64,000 bases of DNA, taken from NCBI RefSeq assembly GCF_900102945.1, contig NZ_FNGI01000003.1, forward strand, positions 62,001 to 126,000. The letters run 5' to 3'. The stretch's first letter is position 1, and every line of letters starts with the position of its first letter. The notes beneath the pieces were generated by a model that saw only the letters and a list, made by a program, of their open reading frames with translations, was not told where the DNA came from and did not search any database. Source of the DNA: Modicisalibacter muralis (lineage in GTDB: Bacteria; Pseudomonadota; Gammaproteobacteria; Pseudomonadales; Halomonadaceae). Positions 28,421 to 37,365 of this stretch are shown here, one piece after another. Position numbers and translations under genes: made by a program.

Positions 28421-28532
28421 AGGCGACTGTCTCAATAAAGCAACAATTGCGTCTCAAATCCAGCACTTATGTTCCACATTCTAGCGCTATAAGCTGTATA
28501 TCTCTTCATTCTGCTTTTGTAAGGAGAAGACC

Positions 28533-29444
28533 ATGAAGGATCGCAAACAGACAATTGTCGTAGTGGGAGCCTCGGGCCAACAGGGCCAAGGCGTGGTTGA
28601 TGAACTGAAAGCCGACGGCGCGTTTCAAGTGCGGGCCATAACACGACAACCCGAACGTTACCGTGGAATGGCAGATGAGGTGATATATGCCGATCTCGAT
28701 CGGCCGGAAAGTCTGAGCAAAGCCTTCCGGGGCGCTTACGGCGTCTATGCCGTCACTAACGCCTGGCAATCGGGTACCGATGAAATCGCCCAGAGTCGTG
28801 CCATGATAGCCGCTGCCAAAGAGAATGGCGTCAGACACTTTGTTTGGTCGACCTTGCCCAACGTAGAAAAGATCAGCAGGGGTCGCTTTGACGTACCCCA
28901 CTTCACCAACAAAGCCAGAATGGACAAGGAAGTCGCCGCCGCCGGCTTTCGTTATCACAGCTATGTTATGCCAGCATTCTATTACCAGAACTTCATCCAG
29001 AATCTGGCAGCACGCCCTCAACCAGACGGCTCACAAGGCTGGTCCCTGCCCATCAGTCCGGATGCGGCTATCGATATGGCGGATATTGGAGAGCTGGGAA
29101 AACTGGTGGCCGCGGTATTTCGTCATCCCGAAGAAACGGGACAAGGCGTTTACCTGCTCCATGTGGGAAGCCAGGTCAGCTTCAACGACATCATCGGCGG
29201 GTTCAAGCAACAAGGAATAGAGCTGACGTTCTCTCAGGTACCGGTGGAGTCCTTTGCGAAGGTCGTCCCCGGCGGCCATGAGCTGGCACAGATGTTCGCC
29301 TGGTTCGAGGCGCATGGCTATTTCGGCGACTATACGCGGGAACGCGCATTGGCAGCGACGCTCATGGGACAAGCACCAACTGAGTTCTTTGAGTGGGCAA
29401 AGAGCAACCTGAAGCTCGAAAGGAAAAATGATGAAAGGGCCTGA
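28533..29444 (+). CDS. NmrA-family NAD(P)-binding protein
   Basis: A 303-residue Rossmann-fold protein. TIVVVGASGQQGQGVVDEL (residues about 7-25) is the NAD(P)-binding glycine motif. FVWSTLPNVEKIS and PHFTNKARMDKEV are in the positions used by NmrA/HSCARG-type atypical SDRs, which act as redox sensors or NAD(P)H-dependent reductases. The C-terminal half ends in FEWAKSNLKLERKN. It is expressed divergently from the LysR regulator. GGAG lies upstream of ATG. Confidence 0.87.
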   Translation: MKDRKQTIVVVGASGQQGQGVVDELKADGAFQVRAITRQPERYRGMADEVIYADLDRPESLSKAFRGAYGVYAVTNAWQSGTDEIAQSRAMIAAAKENGVRHFVWSTLPNVEKISRGRFDVPHFTNKARMDKEVAAAGFRYHSYVMPAFYYQNFIQNLAARPQPDGSQGWSLPISPDAAIDMADIGELGKLVAAVFRHPEETGQGVYLLHVGSQVSFNDIIGGFKQQGIELTFSQVPVESFAKVVPGGHELAQMFAWFEAHGYFGDYTRERALAATLMGQAPTEFFEWAKSNLKLERKNDERA

Positions 29445-29617
29445 TATGGTGGCCATTGCCGTTGACGGGGCTCGGCGTCGCGCTGTTGCTCGAACGACTC
29501 ACCGGGCTCGACACGTCGCCCGGACTCTATTTCCCGTATCAGCTACTCGATTCGCAGCGCTATTTCGACCGCTTCCAGCACGCTGGCGGAGAAATCCTGA
29601 CGTTGGAGGTGCTGTGA
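29445..29617 (+). pseudogene. C-terminal gene remnant
   Basis: After the NmrA stop, one frame stays open for 57 codons to TGA (29615-29617), translating as IWWPLPLTGLGVALLLERL, then LDTSPGLYFPYQLLDSQRYFDRF and a final GGEILTLEVL. The composition is protein-like and weakly resembles the end of saccharopine-dehydrogenase-like NAD(P)-binding proteins. It has no start codon or ribosome binding site and no upstream remainder. It reads as the tail of a deleted gene. The family guess is weak. Confidence 0.4.
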
Positions 29618-29729
29618 CGTCTAAAGATACCGCTCGCCCCTCTCACTTTCGGCATCACCACGATAGGCTGATCGACATGACGGTATTAGCGAACGCCTTG
29701 CCTACCCACCGCAACAGGGATCGGCGACA

Positions 29730-30620
29730 TTGAATCAACTACTCGCCATGCGGGCTTTCGTCCGCGTCGTCGAAACGGGCTCTTTCAGCCAGGCTGCCAA
29801 TCATCTGGTGCTGCCGCGCTCGACGGTGAGCAAGCTGGTGTCCGACCTGGAGAGCCATCTCGGCATCAAGCTGCTGAACCGCACCACGCGCGCGGTGGCG
29901 GCGACAGCGGACGGGCTGGCGTACTATCCGCGTGCCGCGCAGCTAATCAGCGAGTTGGATGCGATGGATAGCGACATGCGGGGCAACAAACTCAAGCCCA
30001 GCGGCCACTTGCGTGTCGATGCGCCCTCCACCTTCGCGACCAGCCTGTTGATACCGGCCCTGGCGGACTTTCAGCGCGAGTACCCTGATATCAGCGTGGC
30101 GCTGGGCATCAGCGATCGGGCGGTGAATCTCGTCGGCGAAGGCGTGGACTGCGTGATTCGCGCCGGCCGGCTCGACGAACTGTCGATGGTCGGGCGCCAC
30201 CTTATCGAACTGGATTACGTGACCTGCGCGGCGCCGGGCTATCTCGAACGCCGGGGAATGCCATTGCACCCCAACGCGCTCGACATCGACCACACGCGAC
30301 TCGGCTACTTCATCGCGGCGACAAACAAACTGATGCCGCTGGCATTCGAGAAGGGAGATGAGCGATTCACGATGAGCGAGAGCGACTACGCCGCCAACGA
30401 TGGCAACGGCCTGATGGCGATGCTGCTCGCCGGGCTCGGCGTCGGGCAGCACTTCAAGCGCTGCTTACAGCCGCATCTCGATTCCGGCGAACTGGTACCG
30501 GTGCTAACAGAGTGGAGCCGCCCAAGCATGCCGTTCCACATCCTCTACCCGCCCAACCGACACCAGAGCGCCAGATTGAAGGTCTTCATCGAGTGGCTAC
30601 TGGCGACCTTCGAAGACTAG
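29730..30620 (+). CDS. LysR-family transcriptional regulator
   Basis: This 296-residue regulator starts at TTG 29730, giving MNQLLAMRAFVRVVETGSFSQAA, the common LysR N-terminus. An ATG six codons later is the alternative. The DNA-binding helix is LPRSTVSKLVSDLESHLGIKLL with RTTRAV. The effector domain holds RVDAPSTFATSLLIPALADFQ. It is convergent with the RidA gene. Its target may have been lost, because the neighbouring sequence contains a gene remnant. Confidence 0.87.
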   Translation: MNQLLAMRAFVRVVETGSFSQAANHLVLPRSTVSKLVSDLESHLGIKLLNRTTRAVAATADGLAYYPRAAQLISELDAMDSDMRGNKLKPSGHLRVDAPSTFATSLLIPALADFQREYPDISVALGISDRAVNLVGEGVDCVIRAGRLDELSMVGRHLIELDYVTCAAPGYLERRGMPLHPNALDIDHTRLGYFIAATNKLMPLAFEKGDERFTMSESDYAANDGNGLMAMLLAGLGVGQHFKRCLQPHLDSGELVPVLTEWSRPSMPFHILYPPNRHQSARLKVFIEWLLATFED

Positions 30621-30631
30621 CCAGCCAAACA

Positions 30632-31033
30632 TCAGGCGATGATCGCCGTCACACGAATCTCGACCCGCATCATCGGCAGGCCCAGCGCCTCGACGCCGGT
30701 CTGCGTCCAGATCGGTGAGTGCTTCGGCATATAGTGTCGGTAGAGCCGCGTCATCGTCTCGTTCACCTCCGGCGGGAAACCGCCGACATGGTAGGAATTG
30801 ACATGGATGACGTGCTCCCAACCGGCCCCGGCGGTCTCGAGCGTCCGCTCGACGTTACGGAACGCCTGCTCGACCTCCTCCACCAGCGACTCTGGTATCT
30901 CGAAGTCGTCATTCCAACCGCCCTGCCCGGAAATCTCCACGCGGTTATCGACCCTCACCGCCTGCGAGTAATACAGCAGATCCAGCGCCTTCTCCCCAAA
31001 GCCGGGGGTGATGAAAAACTCGGGCTTGCTCAT
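30632..31033 (-). CDS. RidA family protein
   Basis: A 133-residue protein of the YjgF/YER057c/UK114 (RidA) family. These proteins hydrolyse reactive enamines and imines or act as chaperone-like binders. Residues about 22-130 follow the family outline: SQAVRVDNRVEISGQGG, FRNVERTLETAGAGWEHVIHVNSYHVG, and MRVEIRVTAI at the end. The Arg of the conserved RVEIRVTA is likely to bind the ligand carboxylate. It is the last core-looking gene before the accessory insert at 31.1-35.5 kb. Confidence 0.86.
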   Translation of the reverse strand: MSKPEFFITPGFGEKALDLLYYSQAVRVDNRVEISGQGGWNDDFEIPESLVEEVEQAFRNVERTLETAGAGWEHVIHVNSYHVGGFPPEVNETMTRLYRHYMPKHSPIWTQTGVEALGLPMMRVEIRVTAIIA

Positions 31034-31508
31034 CGATTCAGCCTCTTGCGTCGTTGATGGCTACCGATGCTAGAGCGCCGAAACCGCGAGCAGAAGACGC
31101 TAAATCCGACATGACTGTCCATGGGGATGGACAATTAACTTATGCCCGGCATGAGATGTTCCCCGAAAACACGAGTGACTCGCAGGCACAAAAAACCCGC
31201 CGATCAGCGGGCTTTGGTTACGGCTTACGTGACTCGCGACGAAGACTCTGCTCCATACGGTGTGAGCTGTGACGGTATTTACCTGACAGTCGGCCAGCAC
31301 GGCCCGGTCCACTGTCTCGGCGATGGTCTCGTCGCGCTGTTCCTCGTCGAGCAGGGCATCAGGATGTAAGTGCGATTGCCACTGCTTAGACCGCAGCAAG
31401 CAAGAAGCCTTCTTTTCGCCGCCAACCACCACTCCAGCAATGCGTCTTCCCCAACGCAACAAATGATAGGCTAGGCATTAGCAGTGGGGTTCAACTGGCC
31501 AAGAGAGC
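31034..31508. other. Left border of the STAND-nuclease gene with an orphan terminator and gene-like debris
   Basis: About 475 bases without an intact gene. On the minus strand, frame fragments such as DALLDEEQRDETIAETVDRAVL look protein-like but lack a plausible start and family. They run into a terminator at 31194-31213. The defence-like gene's promoter must lie in the last 100-150 bases. It reads as a remodelled junction. Confidence 0.45.
31190..31212 (-). terminator. Orphan minus-strand terminator
   Basis: On the minus strand GCCCGC, a short loop and GCGGGTTTTTT form a typical rho-independent terminator. No intact gene lies upstream of it on that strand, which supports loss of a gene at this border. 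Confidence 0.65.
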
Positions 31509-34500
31509 GTGTTTGTGAGTTATTTTCGCCGAAAGCTGTGGTTTGCCGACCAAGACGGACAGCACCAATTACAGCAGGACGATCTGCTAATCCGCCGCGA
31601 GCCGATCGTTGTACTTGGCGAGCCCGGCATGGGCAAGACTGAGCTGCTCAAGGAGCTAGGCGCGAAAGACGGCAACGCGTTCTGTCGCGCCCACAAGCTG
31701 GTCAATCGGGTACGGCCGGAGACGCTCTTGGGAAGCAACCGCCGTCTAGTGGTTGATGCACTAGACGAAGTTTCAGCGCAATCGGACGGCGATGCGGTCG
31801 ACTTGGTGCTGCGCAAGCTGGGGGAGCTCGGCTACCCGCCATTCATTCTCAGCTGCCGAGCAGGGGAGTGGCGCGCTGCTATCTCATCGCAGGCGATCGC
31901 CGACCAATATGACGATGTGCCGCCACTGGAAGTGCACCTTGAACCGCTCGGCGAGGATGAACAGTATGAGCTGCTCTCCCAACTAACCGGCGACGCGAAG
32001 CGTGCGCAGACACTGCTTGATCATTTCGTGCGGTTCGGTCTCGACTTCCTCGGAAACCCGCAGACGCTAGAGCTGGTCGCCGCCATGCCTATAGATCGGC
32101 CGTTACCGGCAACCAGCGGCGCACTTTTCGAAGACGCGATCGAAACGCTCAGGAAAGAGCGTAACCCTCAGAAAGATGAGCTACCCCATGATGAGGTTCT
32201 TGATGCGGCGGGGGCAGCGTTTTCGGCGCTGATCCTGTCCGGCAATGCGCGCATCACCGATCAACCGAGCGGCACGATCGATCCCGCCGACAAGGCGCTG
32301 CCACTGGCAGAAGTTGAGGCATTTGGTAACGGCCACGTGAAGTTGGCTGCAAACACAAAACTTTTCGCGACCGATCTCGACGGCCTGACCTACGCCCATC
32401 GCCGCATCGGTGAGTTCATCGGCGCACGCTGGCTGGCTGCGCGCGCCGACACGCGGGCGAAGCGGCAACGGCTACTTCAGCAGTTTCAATCATACGGGCT
32501 GGTACCTGCTTCACTACGCGGCATCCACGCCTGGCTGGTGCGCGACCCGCACCTGGCATGCGGGGTGATCGATGCGGACCCAATGGGCGTGGTCGAATAT
32601 GCCGACGCGGAGGCGCTGACGCCCGAGCAGGCGTGGCAACTGTTCTCGGCCCTAGAGCGGCACGCCGTCGCCAATCCGCGCTTCAGCGGCTGGCATGAGC
32701 ACCGCGCGGCGGCGTTGGTAACACCGCCGCTAATGGATGAGGTTGCACGCGTGATCGGCGACCGTGAGAGCGAGTTTGGACTACGGCTGCTCTTGCTGCA
32801 GCAGCTCAAAGGTGCGACAACTGCCGAAGGGCAACGCCCGCTGCTGCGCGAGCGCATGCTTGACGATACCGAGCCCTACGGCATCCGCTATGCAAGCGCG
32901 TTAGTGCTAATCGCGCTTGGCGGTGAAAACTGGCCCGTGCTGCTTGAAGAGCTGCGAAGGCAGGTACGCAAGGGCTCCCTTCGACTCGCGCACGAGCTGC
33001 TCGATGACATCGGCGTAGATATGTTCAGCGATGAGCAAATTGTCGCGATTGTCCTTGCCCGCGATGGGCTATCGGTGAGCCCGATCGAAGCAGACTCAGA
33101 GGGCACCACTGTATTTGGCTTCTATCGCCTTGCTAATCATGTGCCTGTTGAGAGACTTGATGGTTTGCTTGACCTCTTCGCTTCCCATGCAAGCATGCTT
33201 CTTCCCGATCATGCAGGGATAGAAGAAAATGACTTAATCGACCTCCAATATGCCCTGATTCTCAAGCGTATCAAGAACGGCGATTCAATCGATCCGCTGC
33301 GACTGTGGCAGTGGCTCAAACCATTCGACGCACAAGATTCATATCGACGTGAGCAGGGGAAAGAGATCGGAGCGTGGCTGAAGGCGAATCCGAAAGTACG
33401 CTTATCAATCCAACAGCACGTCTTAATCGATAAGGTTGACGATAAAAATATTTGGCAGCGCGCCTGGCCGCTTCAACGTGGCATTATCGACCTATACCCT
33501 ACACATGCTGAGATTGTAAGCCTGCTTCAAACAATCGATCCGGATAATCACAACGAAGCACATTGGCGCGAGATTGTCGCGCTGGGCCGCGTCTGGGGGG
33601 AAGAAGGAAAACCTCTGTGTAAAGCAATCAAGTCCTTAGTCCAGCATCGGCCTGACCTGCTCACCTGGATCGATGGCCTAGCCGATCGAAAGGTTCCAGA
33701 ATGGGAGCTTGAGCACGAGGAGAAAAAACGTAAGCGTCAAGAGCAGAAAGAAGCCGAAATCGCCGAGCATCGCCGCAACTTCCATGCCAATATCGAAGAG
33801 GTTCGGTCAGGCCAATATGGACGAATCCTGCCGCCCGCAAGGGCATACCTCAATCACTTTCGAGACATTAGCGACGACTTATCAGCACACGATCGCGTTG
33901 CGGACTGGCTTGGGGAGGAAATCGCAGCTGCGGCTCTCGAGGGCTTCGAAGCATTTCTCCAAGCCAGTCCACCGCGACCTAGTGCTAAAGAGATCGCGCT
34001 GAGCTACGCCCAGAGTAAGCTCTGGCCGGCAGTCTATATCATCGTCTCGGCGCTCGCCGAGCGAGTCCGCACGCGGAGCAAACCGTTTGAAGGGGTCAGC
34101 AGCGAGCGGCTAGCCGCCGGCCTGTTCGAATGCTGGCATGGGCCCATCGCCGATCACGCCGGGCTGGAAGAACTCGCGCCTAAGATCGAGGCTGAATTGA
34201 AGTGGCGAGGGCGCTGGGAGCAGGTGGTGCGGCTCTATATCCAGCCGCAGTTGAGGTTGGGGCGTCAGCATGTGGACCATCTTTGGGCATTCATGAGCAG
34301 CAAGGACGGTGGCTTCGGTGCTGATCTTGCTCAGGACTGGTTATTGCATTATCCCGCCATGTCGGATGAGGCAGAGGTTGAGATGATCGACCGATTGCTG
34401 CGCTCAAATCGCCGTGACGCGCTTCGAGTACTGGTTGCCGCTCGACAGGAGAGGGAGATTGGCGAGGAACGGCGGCGGAATTGGCAGGCGGTAGCGCTAA

Positions 34501-35462
34501 TCGTAGATTTCGATGCAGTACGTGAGCGGCTGGGAGATACGATTAAACCCGAATTGCTTTGGCATCTCCGAGACCGCGCTGGACATGGTAGGCGTGACGA
34601 AGGAACCGGCACGCTCCTGTCAGTTGACCAACTTGCCTGGATGATCACAACCTTTCGCGAGCAATGGCCCGAGGTTAGCCGGCCAAGTGGGGTAACGACA
34701 GGCGATGTAAACCCTTGGGACGCATCAGAGTACATCCGGACGCTAATTACTCGCTTGGCAAGTGACGTATCGGCTGAGGCAGTGGCTGCGCTCACCGCCC
34801 TACGAGACGCACCCGAGGACAGTTACACATGGATGCTGAGAACGGTCTCTTTCGAGCAAAGGCAGAAGCAGGCTAACGAAGACTATAAACCGCCAACGCT
34901 CGACAAGATCAAGATGGTGCTTGATGGCGGGCCTCCGGGCAGCGTTGCAGATCTTCGCGCCATCGTGGTCGAAGAGCTGCGCGAACTGGGCAAAAGGCTG
35001 TGCGGCAGTTCAGAGGACGAAATCGACTTTTTCTGGACCGATGATGGTCTCCCGCGCACCGAGAACGAGTGCCGCGACAGGACCGTCTCATTGCTGCGCG
35101 GCCACCTTGAGCCCCTATCACTCTACCCCGCCAATGAGGCCGACATGCCTCAGGATAAGCGCGCCGATATTGTCTTCTATCATGGCGGCCTGCTGTTGCC
35201 ATTAGAGGCCAAACGACACCAGCATCGAGACCTGTGGAATGCAATTGATGGCCAGCTTGAAGCACTCTACACCGGCCACTGGCAGGCAGAAGGACAAGGC
35301 CTATTCCTCGTTTTCTGGTTTGGCTCCGACTACCAAGTTCCCGCGCCTCCCAGCGGTGGAGCCAAACCGACCAGCGCCGTCGAGTTACAAAATGAGCTCG
35401 ACCAGCACTCAGCAGTGAAAGCGGGTCGGGTCGAAGTTGTGGTGCTCGACTTATCGCGCTAA
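31509..35462 (+). CDS. STAND/NACHT-like ATPase with C-terminal PD-(D/E)XK nuclease domain; candidate anti-phage defence protein
   Basis: This large protein (1317 residues) starts at GTG 31509, with a second GTG two codons later. Walker A GEPGMGKT (37-44), Walker B RLVVDALDEV (79-88) and sensor-like ILSCRAGEW (113-121) mark a STAND/NACHT-type P-loop module. A long helical middle (about 280-1100) resembles a repeat sensor and contains a highly charged coiled-coil stretch near 735-765. At the end, ADIVFY (Asp1220), LPLEAK (Glu1233, Lys1235) and QLEALY (Gln1249, Tyr1254) fit a PD-(D/E)XK nuclease fold. No partner gene follows, so it may work alone: sensing an invader, oligomerising and cutting nucleic acid. 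It appears less GC-rich than its neighbours and lies between gene debris and guaA, indicating horizontal gain. Function is inferred. Confidence 0.75.
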   Translation: MFVSYFRRKLWFADQDGQHQLQQDDLLIRREPIVVLGEPGMGKTELLKELGAKDGNAFCRAHKLVNRVRPETLLGSNRRLVVDALDEVSAQSDGDAVDLVLRKLGELGYPPFILSCRAGEWRAAISSQAIADQYDDVPPLEVHLEPLGEDEQYELLSQLTGDAKRAQTLLDHFVRFGLDFLGNPQTLELVAAMPIDRPLPATSGALFEDAIETLRKERNPQKDELPHDEVLDAAGAAFSALILSGNARITDQPSGTIDPADKALPLAEVEAFGNGHVKLAANTKLFATDLDGLTYAHRRIGEFIGARWLAARADTRAKRQRLLQQFQSYGLVPASLRGIHAWLVRDPHLACGVIDADPMGVVEYADAEALTPEQAWQLFSALERHAVANPRFSGWHEHRAAALVTPPLMDEVARVIGDRESEFGLRLLLLQQLKGATTAEGQRPLLRERMLDDTEPYGIRYASALVLIALGGENWPVLLEELRRQVRKGSLRLAHELLDDIGVDMFSDEQIVAIVLARDGLSVSPIEADSEGTTVFGFYRLANHVPVERLDGLLDLFASHASMLLPDHAGIEENDLIDLQYALILKRIKNGDSIDPLRLWQWLKPFDAQDSYRREQGKEIGAWLKANPKVRLSIQQHVLIDKVDDKNIWQRAWPLQRGIIDLYPTHAEIVSLLQTIDPDNHNEAHWREIVALGRVWGEEGKPLCKAIKSLVQHRPDLLTWIDGLADRKVPEWELEHEEKKRKRQEQKEAEIAEHRRNFHANIEEVRSGQYGRILPPARAYLNHFRDISDDLSAHDRVADWLGEEIAAAALEGFEAFLQASPPRPSAKEIALSYAQSKLWPAVYIIVSALAERVRTRSKPFEGVSSERLAAGLFECWHGPIADHAGLEELAPKIEAELKWRGRWEQVVRLYIQPQLRLGRQHVDHLWAFMSSKDGGFGADLAQDWLLHYPAMSDEAEVEMIDRLLRSNRRDALRVLVAARQEREIGEERRRNWQAVALIVDFDAVRERLGDTIKPELLWHLRDRAGHGRRDEGTGTLLSVDQLAWMITTFREQWPEVSRPSGVTTGDVNPWDASEYIRTLITRLASDVSAEAVAALTALRDAPEDSYTWMLRTVSFEQRQKQANEDYKPPTLDKIKMVLDGGPPGSVADLRAIVVEELRELGKRLCGSSEDEIDFFWTDDGLPRTENECRDRTVSLLRGHLEPLSLYPANEADMPQDKRADIVFYHGGLLLPLEAKRHQHRDLWNAIDGQLEALYTGHWQAEGQGLFLVFWFGSDYQVPAPPSGGAKPTSAVELQNELDQHSAVKAGRVEVVVLDLSR

Positions 35463-35526
35463 ACCTCGCCCTATTTATCAGCACTCGAACATCAAACTAA
35501 CATCAGCTAGATAACGCCTTGCAACA

Positions 35527-35556
35527 AAAAAACCTGCCGGTAAGGGCAGGCTTTTG
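35527..35556. terminator. Bidirectional terminator between the defence-like gene and guaA
   Basis: CCTGCC (35533-35538), a 6-base loop and GGCAGG (35545-35550) form the stem. The plus side ends CTTTTG and the minus side has a run of seven T, so it can end both converging transcripts. Confidence 0.8.
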
Positions 35557-35612
35557 TATGACGCGAGCAATGCGGCGTGGCTAGGCGCCCCTCATCGGTC
35601 CTATCCGACCGC

Positions 35613-37190
35613 TCACTCCCACTCGATCGTCGCGGGCGGCTTGCTGCTGACGTCATAGGTCACCCGCGATACACCGCTGATTTCGTTGATGATGCGGTTG
35701 GAGACTTTCTCCAGCAGCTCGTACGGCAAATGCGCCCAGCGAGCGGTCATGAAGTCGATGGTTTCCACGGCGCGCAGGGCGATGACCCATTCGTAGCGGC
35801 GGCCGTCGCCGACCACGCCGACCGATTTCACCGGCAGGAACACGGCGAAGGCCTGGCTGGTCTTGTGGTACCAGTCGGCATTGTGCAGTTCCTCGATGAA
35901 GATGGCGTCGGCTTCGCGGAGAATATCGGCGTACTCCTTCTTCACTTCGCCGAGGATACGCACGCCGAGGCCCGGCCCCGGGAAGGGGTGGCGGTAGACC
36001 ATGTCGTAGGGCAGGCCGAGTTCCAGGCCGAGCTTGCGCACTTCGTCCTTGAACAGCTCGCGCAGCGGCTCGACCAGCTTGAGCTTCATGGTCTCGGGCA
36101 GGCCGCCGACGTTGTGGTGCGACTTGATAACGTGCGCCTTGCCGGTCTTGCTGGCGGCGGATTCGATCACGTCCGGGTAGATGGTGCCCTGGGCGAGAAA
36201 GTCGACGCCGTCAATCTTGGCGGCTTCGACATCGAACACGTCGATGAAGGTGTTACCGATGGCCTTGCGCTTGGCTTCGGGATCATCGATGCCTTCCAGC
36301 TTGGACAGGAACTGCTCTTCGGCATCGACGCGGATGACCTTGACGCCCATATGGTTGCCGAAGGTTTCCATCACCTGGTCGCCTTCATTCTTGCGCAGCA
36401 GGCCGTTGTCGACGAATACGCAGGTGAGTTGATCGCCGATGGCCTTGTGCAACAGCGCGGCGACCACCGAGGAGTCGACGCCACCGGATAGCCCCAGCAG
36501 CACGTGGCGATCGCCGACCTGATCGCGCACGCGGGCGGTGAGATCTTCGATGATCTTGGCCGGGGTCCATAGGCGTTCCGCCTGACAGATATCCAATACG
36601 AAGTGTTCGAGAATGCGCTGGCCCTGCAGGGTGTGAGTCACTTCGGGATGGAACTGCACGCCGTAGAAGCGTTTCTCGGGCCAGGTCATGGCGGCGATCG
36701 GGCAGCTCGGGGTGGAGGCGGTGACGGTAAACTCGGCGGGTGCTTCGGCGACCTTGTCGCCATGGCTCATCCACACATCGAGCAGCGCCTTGCCGGTAGC
36801 TGAGTCGACGTGGTCCTTGATGTCCTTGAACAGGTCATCGTCGCCGTCGATACGTACCTGTGCATAGCCGAATTCACGCTTGTTGGAGCCCGCCACCTGA
36901 CCGCCCAACTGCTCGGCCATGGTCTGCATGCCGTAGCAGATGCCGAATACCGGCAGGCCCATCTCGAACACGCACTGCGGCGCGCGCGGCGAACCCAGCT
37001 CGGCGACCGACTCCGGCCCGCCGGCGAGAATGATGCCGTTGGGCTGGTAGTCGCGAATCTCCTGCTCGGTGATATCGAAGGCGCGAATCTCGGAGTAAAC
37101 GCCGATCTCGCGGACGCGACGCGCGATCAACTGAGTGTACTGGGAGCCGAAATCGAGGATCAGGATCTTGTGGGCGTGAATGTCGGTCAT
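35613..37190 (-). CDS. guaA: GMP synthase (glutamine-hydrolysing)
   Basis: A 525-residue cytosolic enzyme that aminates XMP to GMP, the last step of guanine nucleotide synthesis. The N-terminal glutaminase has nucleophile Cys85 in GICYG, with His181 and Glu183 in FHPEV. The ATP pyrophosphatase has the PP-loop SGGVDSS (235-241). The C-terminal dimerisation domain ends PPATIEWE, as usual. It lies downstream of guaB on the same strand, 175 bases away, and those bases carry a palindromic element. The standard two-gene operon is guaBA. Confidence 0.97.
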   Translation of the reverse strand: MTDIHAHKILILDFGSQYTQLIARRVREIGVYSEIRAFDITEQEIRDYQPNGIILAGGPESVAELGSPRAPQCVFEMGLPVFGICYGMQTMAEQLGGQVAGSNKREFGYAQVRIDGDDDLFKDIKDHVDSATGKALLDVWMSHGDKVAEAPAEFTVTASTPSCPIAAMTWPEKRFYGVQFHPEVTHTLQGQRILEHFVLDICQAERLWTPAKIIEDLTARVRDQVGDRHVLLGLSGGVDSSVVAALLHKAIGDQLTCVFVDNGLLRKNEGDQVMETFGNHMGVKVIRVDAEEQFLSKLEGIDDPEAKRKAIGNTFIDVFDVEAAKIDGVDFLAQGTIYPDVIESAASKTGKAHVIKSHHNVGGLPETMKLKLVEPLRELFKDEVRKLGLELGLPYDMVYRHPFPGPGLGVRILGEVKKEYADILREADAIFIEELHNADWYHKTSQAFAVFLPVKSVGVVGDGRRYEWVIALRAVETIDFMTARWAHLPYELLEKVSNRIINEISGVSRVTYDVSSKPPATIEWE

Positions 37191-37263
37191 CGGATGCTCT
37201 CTAAATAAGCAACGGCGCCTCTTAGCGCCGCTGACGAACGGTGTCCAGAATCTTTCGAGCGAT

Positions 37264-37350
37264 GCTCAGGCAAGGCGAACCGCGACGAGACAGCGGAGTT
37301 TACATGCCGGTAAATGAGCATGTTGAGCCGCGGTTCAACACAGCCTGAGC
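37264..37350 (-). repeat. 87-bp nested palindromic element between guaB and guaA
   Basis: Three nested inverted repeats share one centre. The outer is GCTCAGGC (37264-37271) with GCCTGAGC (37343-37350). The middle is GAACCGCG (37277-37284) with CGCGGTTC (37329-37336). The core is TTTAC (37299-37303) with GTAAA (37310-37314). As RNA it would form one long interrupted hairpin within the guaBA transcript. It could be a dispersed palindromic repeat, a processing site, or an attenuator. Confidence 0.7.
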
Positions 37351-37365
37351 GAGCGCAGATGATTC

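Noticed and set aside
31100-31462. A 120-codon open frame on the minus strand
   Set aside because: It reads through a strong terminator and into it at the stop side, has no recognised domain, and its middle alone looks protein-like; treated as debris.
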